Shown here: piece after piece, positions 36,839 to 47,947 of the stretch | Layout: each line of letters opens with the position of its first letter | Position numbering within the stretch: the first letter of the stretch is position 1 | Source: Rhinopomastus cyanomelas | Lineage: Eukaryota; Chordata; Aves; Bucerotiformes; Rhinopomastidae | Direction: 5' to 3' | DNA length: 64,000 nt | Assembly (NCBI GenBank): GCA_013400115.1 | Contig: VXBP01007152.1 | Span: 62,001-126,000 of the forward strand | Translations under genes and position numbers: made by a program | Notes under the pieces: model-generated | Told to the model about the DNA's origin: nothing | Seen by the model: only the letters and a program-made list of their open reading frames with translations | Database searches by the model: none

Positions 36839-37322
36839 TTCACCCATAGTGTCTGTCTAACTGTTCAGCAGAATTCTGACCAAGGTAGGACCAAGTGAAA
36901 TCAGAGACTGAGCAGCAGCTGACAAACATCTATGAACAGGCAGGGCCAACTCCAGGGTCAGTGTTTACAAATAATAAATCATGTGAGCAGCACTCACACC
37001 AATGTTTGGGAAAGAGTCTGCATCACCACTCTGACCTCCCGCCCAGCTGGACTGGTTTTTACAGTTTTATTTTTTTGTTCTGAACAGAAATAAACTGGGG
37101 CCTCATCTTGGAAACTGGGACAGCCACACAAAAGTAAGCAATGAAACAAAACTGGAACAATGACCAATTCAGACAGCGCAGGGGGCCTTCTGCACATTGT
37201 CCACGTCAAAATTTCCTCATCCCAAAGGACTTGCTGAAATAAGACAGAGTATGCTTTTATTACCGAGTGGGTGGCATTAGAAACAGCATCCCAATTGGCT
37301 AGAGAAGTCATGAACCACACAG
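36839..37322. other. Intergenic spacer, nothing recognised
   Basis: Unique DNA between two CR1 copies. No gene or RNA was seen. Confidence 0.5.
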
Positions 37323-37813
37323 CTGGAATTCTGTGTCCAGTTCTAGGCTTCCCAGTTCAAGCAGGATAAGTAGCTACTGGACAAAGTCCAGTGCAGAGCC
37401 TTTAAGACGATCTTGGGAGCAGTGGATCTTTCTTATGAGGAGTGGTTGAGATAGCTGGGAATCTTCAGTCTAGAAAAGTGGAGACTGAGTGGGGATGTCA
37501 CCAATGCTTATAAATATCTAAAGGATGAGTGACAGGAGGAGGGAACCAGACTCTTCTTGGTGATGCCCAGCAACAGGACAAGCGACAGCAGGCACAAACT
37601 GGAACACAGGAGGTTTCATAAGGAGAAACTTCTTCACAGTGAGGGTAACAGCACTGGAACAGGCTGCCCAGAGAGGCTGGAGATTCTCCATCTCTACAGA
37701 TGTTCCAAACCCATCTGGACACGTTCCTGTGTGATCTTCTTTAGGTGATCCATTGGGGGGGATGGATGAGACAGTCTCCAGAGTTCCCTTCCAACCCCCA
37801 CCATTGTGTGATT
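37323..37813 (+). mobile_element. CR1 LINE copy, diverged
   Basis: An older CR1. TGTGTCCAGTTCTAGGCTTC at 37332, CTTCTTCACAGTGAGGGTAAC near 37629 and a tail CCTTCCAACCCCCACCATTGTGTGATTG are all recognisable, with many substitutions and small indels. Confidence 0.9.
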
Positions 37814-38373
37814 GATTATTTCACTGGCACCTTTCCCACTAGAAATTACCAGCACAAACACATCTCTGCAATCGTTTTCACAGTTTAGTCACACGTTCCT
37901 ATGGATTATAGCCTGACATGCCAACCCTGAAGTATTGAGTTTAACAGGAGGAAATCAGCTCTTTCTTCTTTTCCCATCTCTGCTGTTCAGTTCACTTGAG
38001 TGGCAACACGCCCTTTTCTTCCCAGACAAAATTGCTGTGCTGTGGTGAAGCTCAGAGAGCAGAAGTAAGTTATGTATTTCCCAGCGCAACAGCACAGTCT
38101 CCCCATCCCCATTCTGTTCCGTTTGGTTTAGTCGATGGCACTGTTCACTTGCGATGGTTTACAGGATGCTGGCTCTGATTTCCATCAATCTTAAGGGTTT
38201 CAAAATGTGAAACATCAGTAAATTAACTGGGGAACAAAGCTGGGGTGACCAGTGGAAACGCAACATTAAAAAAGTAAATCAGATGTAGAAACCCTTCAGT
38301 TTAGCAGCTACAGGGAGGCCTGTGCTGTGTTTGATAGTGGTTTGAACCCTGTGGTCTCCTCACGTTGGGGCAG
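37814..38373. other. Spacer upstream of FAM174B, nothing recognised
   Basis: Unique DNA of about 560 bases before the promoter-proximal CR1. No exon was seen. Confidence 0.5.
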
Positions 38374-38703
38374 ACCACAGAATCATAGGATGGTTTAGGC
38401 TGGACGGAACCCTAAGGACCGTCCAGGTCCAACTGCCCCCACGTCATGGACAGGGACACTTCTCACCAGTCCAGCTTGCCCAGAGCCCCCATCCAACATA
38501 GCCTTGAACACTTCCAGGGTGCCTCACCAACCACACAGGGAGGGATTTCATCCTCAGTTGTGATATGTAAATCTCCCCTCTTTCAGCTTGAAACCATCCC
38601 CCTTGTCCTATCACCAGAGTCTCCGGTAAAAAGCCCCTCTCCAGCTTTCCTGTAGCCCACTCAGGTACCAGGAGGCTGCTGTAAAGTTTCCCCGGAGGTG
38701 TTC
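38374..38703 (-). mobile_element. CR1 LINE fragment abutting the FAM174B CpG island
   Basis: A reverse copy. The tail complement ACCACAGAATCATAGG is at 38374. The body continues through CCCTTGTCCTATCACC, AAAGCCCCTCTCCAGC and the GGAGGCTGCTGTAAAG...CCCCGGAGG block, up to about 38703. The CpG island starts immediately after it, so this LINE sits at the upstream edge of the promoter. Confidence 0.9.
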
Positions 38704-38823
38704 GAGTCTACAATTAACACCGGAGCAATCTGCTCCCAAGCGCAGCAGAGGTGGGGGGGGGGAGGCGCTGAAGGCCGCAGCCTCGGTCCCCTCAGCCCGG
38801 CCCCGGCCGCGGGAGGCGGGGCC

Positions 38824-38851
38824 NNNNNNNNNNNNNNNNNNNNNNNNNNNN
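38824..38851. other. Assembly gap (28 N)
   Basis: A run of N inside the GC-rich 5' UTR region of FAM174B. The real size of the missing DNA is unknown. The reading frame that crosses it (from 38698) is not meaningful. Confidence 0.98.
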
Positions 38852-38910
38852 GCCGAGTCGGGCGCTGCGTTGCGGGTGCTGGCGGGGCTGGGAGCGGGTG
38901 TGTGTGCGGG

Positions 38911-39185
38911 ATGCGCTCCCCCAGTCCGGTGCCGCTGCTCGCGGCCTGCCTGCTGCTGCCACCGCTGCTACTACTGGTGCCGGCCGCACCCGGGGCCCGC
39001 GGCAGCCCGGAGCCGGCGCTGAACGGTAGCCGCCTGTCCGCCGCGCCGCCCGGCAACCACAGCGGGGCCCGGCTCAGCCCGGTGCCCGCGCTGCTCCGCG
39101 ACCTCTCCGCGCTCAAAGCCGCCGTCATCGGGGCCTGCGCGCTCACGGCCGCGCTCATCGCCTGCCTGCTGCTCCGCGTCTGCAG
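38911..39185 (+). CDS. FAM174B: FAM174B exon 1 (signal peptide, lumenal part, TM helix)
   Basis: First coding exon of FAM174B, a small type I membrane protein reported to support Golgi structure (family knowledge; DUF1180-type). It encodes residues 1-91 plus two bases of codon 92. Residues 1 to about 29 form a leucine-rich signal peptide ending in PAAPGARG. N-glycosylation sequons are N38-G-S and N49-H-S. The family block LLRDLSALKAAVI begins near residue 61, and the transmembrane helix is about 70-90, ending CLLLRVC. The ATG at 38911 is chosen because it starts the signal peptide; the frame upstream enters the N gap. The donor is CAG|GTACCG at 39186, and phase 2 matches exon 2. At 136 residues in total it is shorter than the human protein I recall (about 159), the difference being in the lumenal spacer. 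Confidence 0.95.
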
Positions 39186-39647
39186 GTACCGAACGGCCGC
39201 ACCCGGCAGGTGCCGCCCCGGGCCCTCCGCTCTGGGCGTGGGGAGGGCCGGGGGTCGGGCGGGAGGCCCAGGCCATGTGGGGCCCCACGCCTCTTCAGGG
39301 TGGTTTTAAGGCAGAGCGTGTGTGAAGGCCTCGTGGAAGTGCTGGGGGGTCGTGGTGGGCCTCCGGCCTCACAGAACTGTGAGTCCTTCCAACAAAGGGC
39401 AGGAGCTGGGTCTCAGGTGGCTTTTTTCAGGCTGAAGCATATGAAGCTGCCTGCATGTGTGAAAGTACAAGAGGCTTTTTTGCTGTGGGAGTGGTGGGTC
39501 ACTGGGGTAGGTCGCTCAGTGAGGCTGTGGGGTCTCCATCTATGGAGATAGTCAAAGTTGTGCAATCTTGTTGGTTACAGGAGACCTTTTAAGATATTTT
39601 TTTTTTCCAACGGGACATACAGTACCAGGTGGTTCTGCGTGATCTTT

Positions 39648-40097
39648 GAAGGAGGCTAAGGGGAGACCTCACTGGCTATAACTATCTGAAAGGAGGTTGC
39701 AGAGAAATGGATGTTCATAGGATTATCAACTTGGGAAAGACCCTTGGATCATCATGTCCAGCTATTAACCTTACTCTACCAAGTTTATCACTAAACTTCT
39801 GTGGTGGTCTCTTCTCACATGTAAAGAGCAGTAGGACAAGAGGAAATGGCCTTGATTTACACTGGGGAAAGCTTAGCTTGGACATTATGAAAACATTCTT
39901 TATTGAAAGAGCCTTCAGGCCTTGGAACAGGCTGCCCAGGTTGGTGGTTGAATAGCCACCCCTAGACATATTTAACAGTCGTGTAGATATGAAGCTTAGG
40001 GTCACGGTGTATTGGTGAGCTTGGTAGAATAGATTCATGGTTGGACTTGTCGATTTTAAAGGTCTTTTCCAACCAAAGTGATTCTATGATTGTATAG
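39648..40097 (+). mobile_element. CR1 LINE copy, old, in intron 1
   Basis: Diverged CR1 blocks are visible: GAAGGAGGCTAAGGGGAGACC at 39648, GAGCAGTAGGACAAGAGG, GGCCTTGGAACAGGCTGCCC and the tail TTTTCCAACCAAAGTGATTCTATGATTG. It lies only about 460 bases downstream of exon 1. It has the same orientation as the gene. Confidence 0.9.
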
Positions 40098-42238
40098 TCT
40101 CAAGAGATCTGGCGTCAGCCACGTGTATCCTGTGCACCCACAGGGTAATGTAGATGCCATCACTGTACCAACTTGTGCAGAGTCAAAACCACAAGTCTTT
40201 TTCCTTTTAGTGAAGCTTAAACAGATAGGCTTTAGGATGTCCAGCAAAGTCACCACAGCCCTGAATAGACTGGTACTTCGATGTGTTACCAAACTGCCTG
40301 ATGTTTCAGTCAGGCAGACTGCTGATGAGTGTAAACTCGTGCTCCCAACACTGAGGGAAAGAAACTCCTGGTTGCTTGCAGAGCCGGGAGGAGTGCTGGT
40401 AAGCAGCACTTCCATTTACTTGGTGCTTGTATCTCCCTCGTTTAGTGTGGTGTAACCAGCTCAAGCCAGTTTGTAGTGGAGTGGTTTGTTGTTGGCGCTT
40501 GCTTGAGTTGTCCAGGCAGCCCTTGAAACTCATGTAATGTCTCGTGCTGCAAACTACACTCGGTCCCTTCAGAAAGCCAGTCTTGCTCTTGGCTTGTTGT
40601 TGGAGCAGAAGAAAAGCAAATACCGAAGCTCAGAGTGGCACGATTAGTGTTGCTATTTACCTCAGGATAGTGGCAGGAGCCCCCACAGTGCACTAGAGGC
40701 TGTGCTTGACTCACACAATTCACAGATAAAAAGTTGTTGTCTGTTTATGCCCAGGAAGACTTGCAAAATTTAGTAGTTAAGAGCCATCTGACTCTGGTAG
40801 GAGCAACAGGAAAGAGCTGGGAGAGGAGCAGCTGGGGAGAGTGGAGCAGCTGGCGCTCGAGCAGCACCCTCTGACAGGTGTGCACAAGGTCTCAGGTGAC
40901 AGAAGCGGTTGAACAAGTAGAGTTGGCAAATTCTTCCTTGTTCAGTCTTCAGGCAGCTCCTTTGTATTTACATGATGGCTGCAGATGAATGCTCTGCTTC
41001 TCCTGCCTCTGATTTAATTCTGTGTGGGAAGGACAGTGCTCACAGGGGTAGTATGATAAAGCATAGTCTTAAGCACTGTAATGATAAGAATTGATATTTT
41101 CTGCAGAAGCTGACATTTAACTGAATTCTTTGTATGTGTTGCAGCAGTTGGCAAAAGACAGTGCAAATAAATTCACTTATTAAAGTGAGGTGGTTTGGGA
41201 GAAGCCAGTAAAACATCGAAGAGAATTTTTTTAATCAATATAACCACTTTGCAGTTGTATAAAGTTGTCATGGACAAACACAGCAAAATTAGTTCTAAGT
41301 ATATGAGCTAGAATTAGGAAGTCTATAATGAAATGCAGAGTGAAAGTCTTAATTTTCTACTTGTGGTTCTGTCTCTGAGCCTGGGGAGTTTGTTTCATCT
41401 GCCTCGGTTTTTTTTGTGGGTACAAAGCGAGATCTTGTGTCAAGGAGACCTGGCATAAGGCTGAACATTTCTAGCCAAAGAAATCAAACCGATAGCCTTT
41501 AAAGACCTTTCCCTATACCATAATCAGCAAAAACAAGTCCAGGTTAAAGTCACCTTGGGAATGATGGATTAATTCTCCCATGCCAAAGTTGTCGTTATGC
41601 AACGGAACAGAATTAATGCAGCATTAAAGATCTGTTAAAAAAAAAAAGCAGCACCCTCTGACAGTCTCTCACTTTTGTGTAATAAAACCTGCAAGAAAAA
41701 TGGAAAATGAAGCTTTTGGCTTCTGCGTAAGTTCCTTTATCTGACAGAACACTTGTTTGTAAACAGTTCTCCCAGATCCAAATGAGACCAGAATACCAAC
41801 AGGTATGTTTGTACAGTGTCACAGTTGTAGCTGACAACACAGATTGGAGGAGATTCTGTTGCAGAAGTGATAAGGGATTTACCCTCAATAAATGTAAAGC
41901 TTTTCTCCATCAGAATAAGAGCTTTGTTCGTACTTAGTCAAAAACATTGCCCTTTTTTTCCTGAAGTGTCACAAATTCCTATTAGAGAGATTTTTCTGAA
42001 ATCCAATCTTTGATTAAACCTTCACTGTGAAATTGTTCTGGGTTGCTGGAAGTAAATTATCCTTTTAGATACGGGTTGTAGAGATGAAATGAACTAGTGA
42101 GTGGTGAGATATTCTTGTGACAGGCTTCGGATTTATTTTTTAATACTTTTATTTTTTATACATCTTGATTTTATATAGTTTAATGCATGTATTATTTCCC
42201 TTTCTTTGTTTAAGCAGGGACAGATCTATTTTTCTAGC

Positions 42239-42306
42239 TTTCCAGCTCTTTTTTTATAGGACAGTGCTCAGAGATGCCTCTTAATTCCTTTCGGGAATGT
42301 TATGTT
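42239..42306 (+). repeat. 68-bp direct repeat, copy 1
   Basis: This copy begins TTTCCAGCTCTTTTTTTATAGG and ends GGAATGTTATGTT. It is identical base for base to 42425-42492. Between the two lies a CR1-like coding piece and a single N. See the linked finding: a false duplication at an assembly join is the simplest explanation. Confidence 0.97.
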
Positions 42307-42423
42307 ATTCCTGCAGAATGAGGTGGGTACCCTGGAAACAGAGGATGCAGAGAAGGCAGAGATACTTAACACTTTCTTTGCCTCTGTCTATACTGCTAAG
42401 GGTTGTGTTGACATTAGACCCCA
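42307..42423 (+). mobile_element. CR1 ORF2 fragment between the direct repeats
   Basis: The part GATGCAGAGAAGGCAGAGAT and what follows translates as DAEKAEILNTFFASVYTAK, a well-known word from CR1-type ORF2 between the endonuclease and reverse transcriptase. It is a fragment with no other CR1 blocks around it and it ends at the N at 42424. No 3' tail is present. Confidence 0.75.
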
Positions 42424-42424
42424 N

Positions 42425-42492
42425 TTTCCAGCTCTTTTTTTATAGGACAGTGCTCAGAGATGCCTCTTAATTCCTTTCGGGAATGTTATGTT
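42425..42492 (+). repeat. 68-bp direct repeat, copy 2
   Basis: An exact second copy of 42239-42306, starting at the base after the single N (42424). It runs on into unique DNA (CTGAATTCATCC) that differs from what follows copy 1. Confidence 0.97.
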
Positions 42493-43013
42493 CTGAATTC
42501 ATCCAATGGCCGTGTGATTCACAATGTGGTATCGCCTAGAGTGGCTGAGTTTCCTTACTTTGTCTCATAGGGACTGCGAAGGCCAGCCAAGACTCTGCCT
42601 CTTGTCTGCATGTAGCAAGGCCTGATTTGCTCTACAGTTTATTTTTTAGAGGGGAGCAAGCTCAGCTCTGGGTTTATTTTCTTCCCTGTGCCACTGGCAT
42701 AACATGCTCCCAGACCAAACCCCATTGCCACAACACACCAAATTTCATGTTACTCTCGGTCAAATGGTTGGACAGTTTGTGGTACCAAGAAGCAGTGTTT
42801 TGCAAGAGCTTATGAGTGGTTCACATGGCTAAATTCACTCTTTGATCTGTGTTTTGGCTTTTGCCTTTCTGGCCCTGCATTGTGCCCTACTGTTCTTTCC
42901 TGATGCAGCTCAGCTCATTCCTTCTCAGTTCAGATCTTGGGATTCAGTTCCCAGACAGTGTAACTGTTCAGAAGTGGCTATCTGTGCTGGCAAACCATAT
43001 GCCTTCTGTGGGA

Positions 43014-43055
43014 GTTACTTCTGGGGGAGAAGTAACTTCTGGGGGAGTTACTTCT
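43014..43055. repeat. Small palindrome cluster
   Basis: The word GTTACTTCT, its complement AGAAGTAAC and the spacer GGGGG alternate here. GTTACTTCTGGGGGAGAAG with TAAC forms a 9-bp stem, and AGAAGTAACTTCTGGGGGAG with TTACTTCT forms an overlapping alternative stem. The cluster could fold in two ways. Confidence 0.85.
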
Positions 43056-46000
43056 CCTCACATGGGCTGGCTGAAAGCAACCCAAAGCTTTAGTTGCAGA
43101 AACTGGGTGCAGTACGTGTTTGCTACCTGTCTTGACCTGCCCTTCAATGAGCAGAATCCAGGCTGGAAAAGGCTGCTGCTGTTCGTGTAGATTTTTAGAG
43201 GGGAGCAACCAGCTTGTTTTGTAGCTCATTGCTTTGTTGTGTTGCTTGTTGCTCAGTTTTGATTTCTGCTTCAAATTCTGCTTTCAGCTTAGTTTTCCAG
43301 TAACAGTAAAATTGGTATAAATGACCAAGATTGAGGAGAGAGATTCAAGCATATGATCACTGTATACAAGACCCTTTGTTCTATGAGCTGGGCAATTGCT
43401 CTGGGCCATCCAAGGCTTAACCCCAGAGAGTCTGACTGATTTCAGATTAATTGTGTTATAACTGGTTAGCATAGCCCAACAAAGACAAGACCTCTGCTAG
43501 GAACAGGAAAGAAAATTCACCATTAAAATGACCTTAAATTGAGAATAAAAGAAACCCAACAAAACATGCGTTTGTGACCCTATCTTGAAAGCTTCATTTA
43601 AGCTGTGTGTAGTCTGATTAGGGCCACAGAGAATGACAAGTGAAATGCTTGTCCTGGCTCTTAGGGAAAACTGGGTTGTCTTGATGTGACCGTGACAGAA
43701 GCAGAAGGAAAGAAAGTTTGCTGGGCATTTTACAACTCTGATATGAACCGTCACAACGGAGGGTGAATGGTGTGTCTGTCACCATAAAAGTTTCTATAGC
43801 TCTACCCTGTCAGTGCTGGTCTGACTGTGCTCTAGTGTTTGGAAGTACATGCTAGCACTGGTAGGTACCCACCACCAGATGTGAGTGGCTGTATTTTAGT
43901 TGCTTACAGACATTGCTGCTTCATTGGGTATCGCTGAGGTTCTGTTCAGGTGTTCCTGAACATTTTTCCAGTAGCAGTCTCTGATCTGATACTAGGAGCA
44001 ATGCAGTTAAGCACGGGCATGCTTCTTCTCTTTGTGGCCTTGTATATTCCATACTAGAGAGTGTTGATTGTTAGAAAACACAGCAACTTCAGTTTGCTGC
44101 AGTAAAAATCCGGAAAACACAAAGACTTAAATAATGGTTTAATTCCTTTGAATATAGCACCATCCAAAGAGTAGAAACACCCAGGCAGATCAACAGTAAT
44201 GAAATAGCACTGATCTAATTCATCACCTGATAGTATGTCTGGAGTTTCCCCAGGTTTAAATTTCCATTATTTTTCTTTTTAACTGCTGAGGGAACCCATT
44301 AACAGCAGTCAAACTGGTCCCCATTCCATTTCTGGTAACAGCATGGCTGCAGTTCTAGAAGGAAGGTGTAGCTGGCTTAATCAAACTTCCAACAAGTTCT
44401 TGGCTGTGAAGGGATAGGGATTTTGGTGGTTTTTTCCAAGGAATGGTCCCCTCTCTTCGCATCCCTTGGCAGGAAGTGCTAATGGTAGATCAGACATGCC
44501 GAGACCTCTCTCTATGGGTCAAGCAAAGCATTATCTTTGACTATCAGGGTTGTTGACTAAAATAGATCAGAGGCGTAAATAACATAATGAACCAGTGAGT
44601 TCACTGGAGCATTTACTCCACCACATGATGCCTCAGAAAGGAGGATGAAGTGCTGCATATGACTGGTGCTTGACCAAAATAGCCCCTGGTCAGAAGACAG
44701 ACACAAAGTCAGCGTTCTGCTCCAGCCCATCATTGTACCTTGGCCCTCCCTGCACTGCCTGGTGCAGTGGACGGGGTACATCTGCCTTCTGATGGAGCAG
44801 ACCAAGGGCAGTGCCAGTGTGTGACCACCTGTCCCATCATCTCTATGGTCACCATGCCTCCATTCTGTTAACTCTGGCCAGCTGGTTTTGGTGGGAGCAG
44901 CACTGGGTCTAAAGCGAAAGATTAATATCCCTGGCTGCAGTTGACTTGTTTTGTAGTTCCTCATGATGGGTTTTTTGCAAGACCTGCAACATCACCTTCT
45001 AATTATGGAGGGGTGGCTGAAGTCAGACAGCAGAAGCAACGTGATTTTTTTATTTTTGTAAGTGGAAGACACCTTTCTGCACTGAAATACCCAGTTCTAC
45101 CCTGGCTCAGCCACTTGGGGAGAATTGCAGCTTGTTATTATTCAAGGGGCATTCGCTGACCTGAGCTCCCAACACGCTGCTTGTTTCCTTTAACAAAACC
45201 CCACACAAAACAAACGTGGCTGGAAAGGAGATCCTGTCTTTGCCCATGAGGCTAACGTGTCCTGATCTTATCCAGCAGGTCTCCAGAGTTCAGGAAACAT
45301 TTGTATTCTGTAGTTCCTGCCCTGTCATACTCTGCTGCCTCTGGGATCTGTCTGCAAACAAAAGATGCTGCCTGGTCCCACCCACTTGATAAAGTGCTTT
45401 TCCTTTTGCGCTGTGATAACTGGTGATAACTGGGATCCTGCTGAGGTTAGGCAGTTCTGATGTGCAGCTGGGTTCTTGATGGGTTTTTTGTGTCTGTGTA
45501 GGGACACTCCCCAGGTTTTCCTTTCAAGTTAGTTTGGATAATTCTTCTAGTACTTGTGAATCCCAGGCGAGTCTTTCAAATGAGCAACTGTGAGAAAACA
45601 GACCACTGAAAAGTACAGATTAATTACAAATTAGCTCGGTAATCTGGTGTAGAATTAATTGAGGAAGAAGACGCAAGAAAAGACCCTTTAACTCTGCCAG
45701 TGGCAGATAGCTGATTGTAGGGGCTTAGCCAGAACCCAGCAGCAAAATTAGCTTCTTCCCCTCTCTAAATGAGCACTGTGGTTAAGTGAGGGTTATGGAG
45801 GAATAATAGATCACTGTGCAGTGAGTTCTGCTCCTCTTTAAAGCATAGCCCACATAGACTAATTAATTAATGGCTGGAGGCTAAAGGGTTCTAGTTTTCA
45901 ATTTCTAAAAATACCTATTCTGGAGTAATTGCCTCAATATTAACTGTTGTAAGGTGAACTTCATAGAGCAAGTTGTGTTTTCTAATTGAGGGGGTGAGGA

Positions 46001-47815
46001 AGGGTGTCTTGCACTGACGTGGTCCTGATATGCAGGGAGGATCTTAAATGGGGAACTTATGGATGGTCTGTGAGGACCATCTGGGTGAGCCAGAGTGGTA
46101 AGGCTGTGCTTGGTTTGGTCTGACAGGTAGACCCAGGTTAGTTTTGGTCTATGTTTAGGCTTTACAGCATGAGTAAATGTTTCTTGTAAAAGCAATTCAT
46201 TACTTGTAAGATGAGGCTGCCTGCATCACTTTGCTGCTAGGTCTTGGCTGAGAAGCAGAATAATGTAGAGAAGTGTTTTCAAAAAGATTTTCAAGTGTTT
46301 GGGTTAAGAGTCCTACTGTATTGGATATAAAATTGCTTGTTTCAACAACAGCAGTAATAGAACAAACCACCCTGTGCTCTACGTGACACAGCAGCACAGA
46401 TTGCTATAAAGATTGGTCGACAGGAGATGACTTTCTTCTTGCTTCTGTTGCAGCCTTCACCTTCAGAACAGGGAAGAAATGCAAACTACTTCATCTCGGG
46501 TGCTGGGGCCTGTTTTTTCAGCCTTGGACAACTGCCCAGAAACAGTGCTAGCGAGAGGCACTGGGACTTCCACAGCGGAGCTGTTCACCAAAGCTTTTAC
46601 TTGAAGGCTGGAAGGGACTGTTGCACTGGAGATAAAAATGCAGGGCTTGAGTCCCAGTCTGTGTAGTGCTCACACCTTGGTTCTTGACACTGTGTAAAGG
46701 CATCTGCCTTGCTGCAGAACTGACACTGCTGAATCCAGCACACCTTGTGTGATGTGCCAGGGCAAGAGTTCTTGACAGTGAAAGCGTACTCAAGTCGTTC
46801 TGTCTGCTCTGAGCTACAGCTGTCATTACCAAGATTGAGGGACTGCTTGCACCTCCCTGCACCAGCTCCCTTCACATGCTTGGCAGTTGCCACTTTTGTT
46901 TTGTGAAAGGTTAAAATTCTGCAGTTTGTTAGCCAAATGTGTCCACTTTTCTCCCTGAAGACTGGTCATACACATCAGCTCCTTTCATGTACAGTCACAA
47001 AACTGGGTTCATGCAGGAGCAGAGTGACCCTCCTAATATGCATGAAAAAAGCAGGCGAAGTAAAAAGAACCCACACAATTCAAAATAGAGACAGAATTAG
47101 TGGAAGAGCTGGTGTGTTTGTTAGTTGAAAGTGTTTTTAAAGAGATCTCTCAAACCTATGTGAACTTGAGCATCTTCATCTCAAAAGGCAAGTAGGGCTG
47201 CTGTCTGTCGGAGTGGTGGTAGATACAGTTAGATTTGATAGCTGGTTACTTTTCATAGCCCTGACACGGTGTAGTGCGTGAAACTTCTCGGGCAAGGCTC
47301 AAGGTTGTTGCTTCTGAGAGTCCTGAACTTGGCCTGATGGCAAGCAAAGAGCATGATGTGTTTGTACCCAAACCACCCCTTTACTCCTTCTGATCCTGCC
47401 TAGAACATTTCCCTGTCTCAGCAGAGCAAAACCTGGGCTTTCTAATCTAAACACGTGCTAAAACACTGGCTGCTTCACCTGATTAAGCCCTCGTCTCACT
47501 TATTGAGCCTGGCAGCAGGCTGCAGTGGGCTGCTGTGCCTGTGTGCCTGCTCTGGATGCCAGAGGACCTCTGGTTTGTCAGTGGCTGCAAGACTGATGTT
47601 GGTCTGTAGCTGATGAGAAGCTGTGCTGATCTACACCAACAGGCACAAACTGGGGCCCCAGTAAGGCAGCGGGAGGGGAGAAGGGCTGGTTCTGCAGCCT
47701 CCTTGGAGAGGTTTGAATCAAGCAGGGCAGTGATTTGTTGTTGGTAGAAGCAGCCTCAGTCTCTCCAAGACACACTATAAAGATGAACCTTCCCTTCCCA
47801 CCTTCTGTGTTTCAG

Positions 47816-47947
47816 GTCTGGCAAAAGGATTAAGAAGACCAGGAAGTATGACATAATCACCACTCCAGCTGAGCGGGTGGAAATGGCTCCTCTCAATGAA
47901 GAAGACGATGAGGATGAAGACTCGACAGTGTTTGATGTGAAATACAG
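47816..47947 (+). CDS. FAM174B: FAM174B exon 2 (cytoplasmic tail)
   Basis: The acceptor is TGTGTTTCAG|G at 47815 and the donor is ACAG|GTACTG at 47948. The exon completes codon 92 (Arg) and encodes residues 93-135 plus two bases of codon 136. The sequence begins with a basic stretch SGKRIKKTRKYD. The block ITTPAERVEMAPLNEE follows, then an acidic run DDEDEDS and TVFDVKY. This tail identifies the B paralogue: FAM174A differs in the TTPAERVEMAP part (family knowledge). One substitution relative to the human tail as I remember it is V for I before KYR. The KYR ending is completed by exon 3. Confidence 0.97.

Larger units (their letters stand above)
38740..39300 (+). promoter_or_regulatory. FAM174B CpG-island promoter and exon 1
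   Basis: A sharp rise in GC and CpG content begins at about 38740 and fades near 39300. It covers the 5' UTR, the signal-peptide exon and the start of intron 1. There is no TATA box in a plausible place, which fits a dispersed CpG-island promoter (inference). A G10 run at about 38753-38762 lies within it. The transcription start cannot be placed, partly because of the sequence gap at 38824. Confidence 0.8.
39186..47815 (+). other. FAM174B intron 1
   Basis: About 8.6 kb, GT...AG. It contains an old CR1 (39648-40097), an exact 68-bp direct repeat with one N (42239-42492), a hairpin cluster near 43014-43055 and a 17-bp repeated word (42643 and 43192). No other exon was recognised; the open frames here are short and overlapping. 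Confidence 0.85.

Noticed and set aside
38661..39158. 165-codon minus-strand frame
   Set aside because: It is an antisense shadow of the GC-rich FAM174B exon and bridges the N gap.
38698..39309. 203-codon frame covering FAM174B exon 1
   Set aside because: The upstream part crosses an N gap and 5' UTR, and the downstream part runs past the donor at 39186 into intron 1. Only 38911-39185 is taken as coding.
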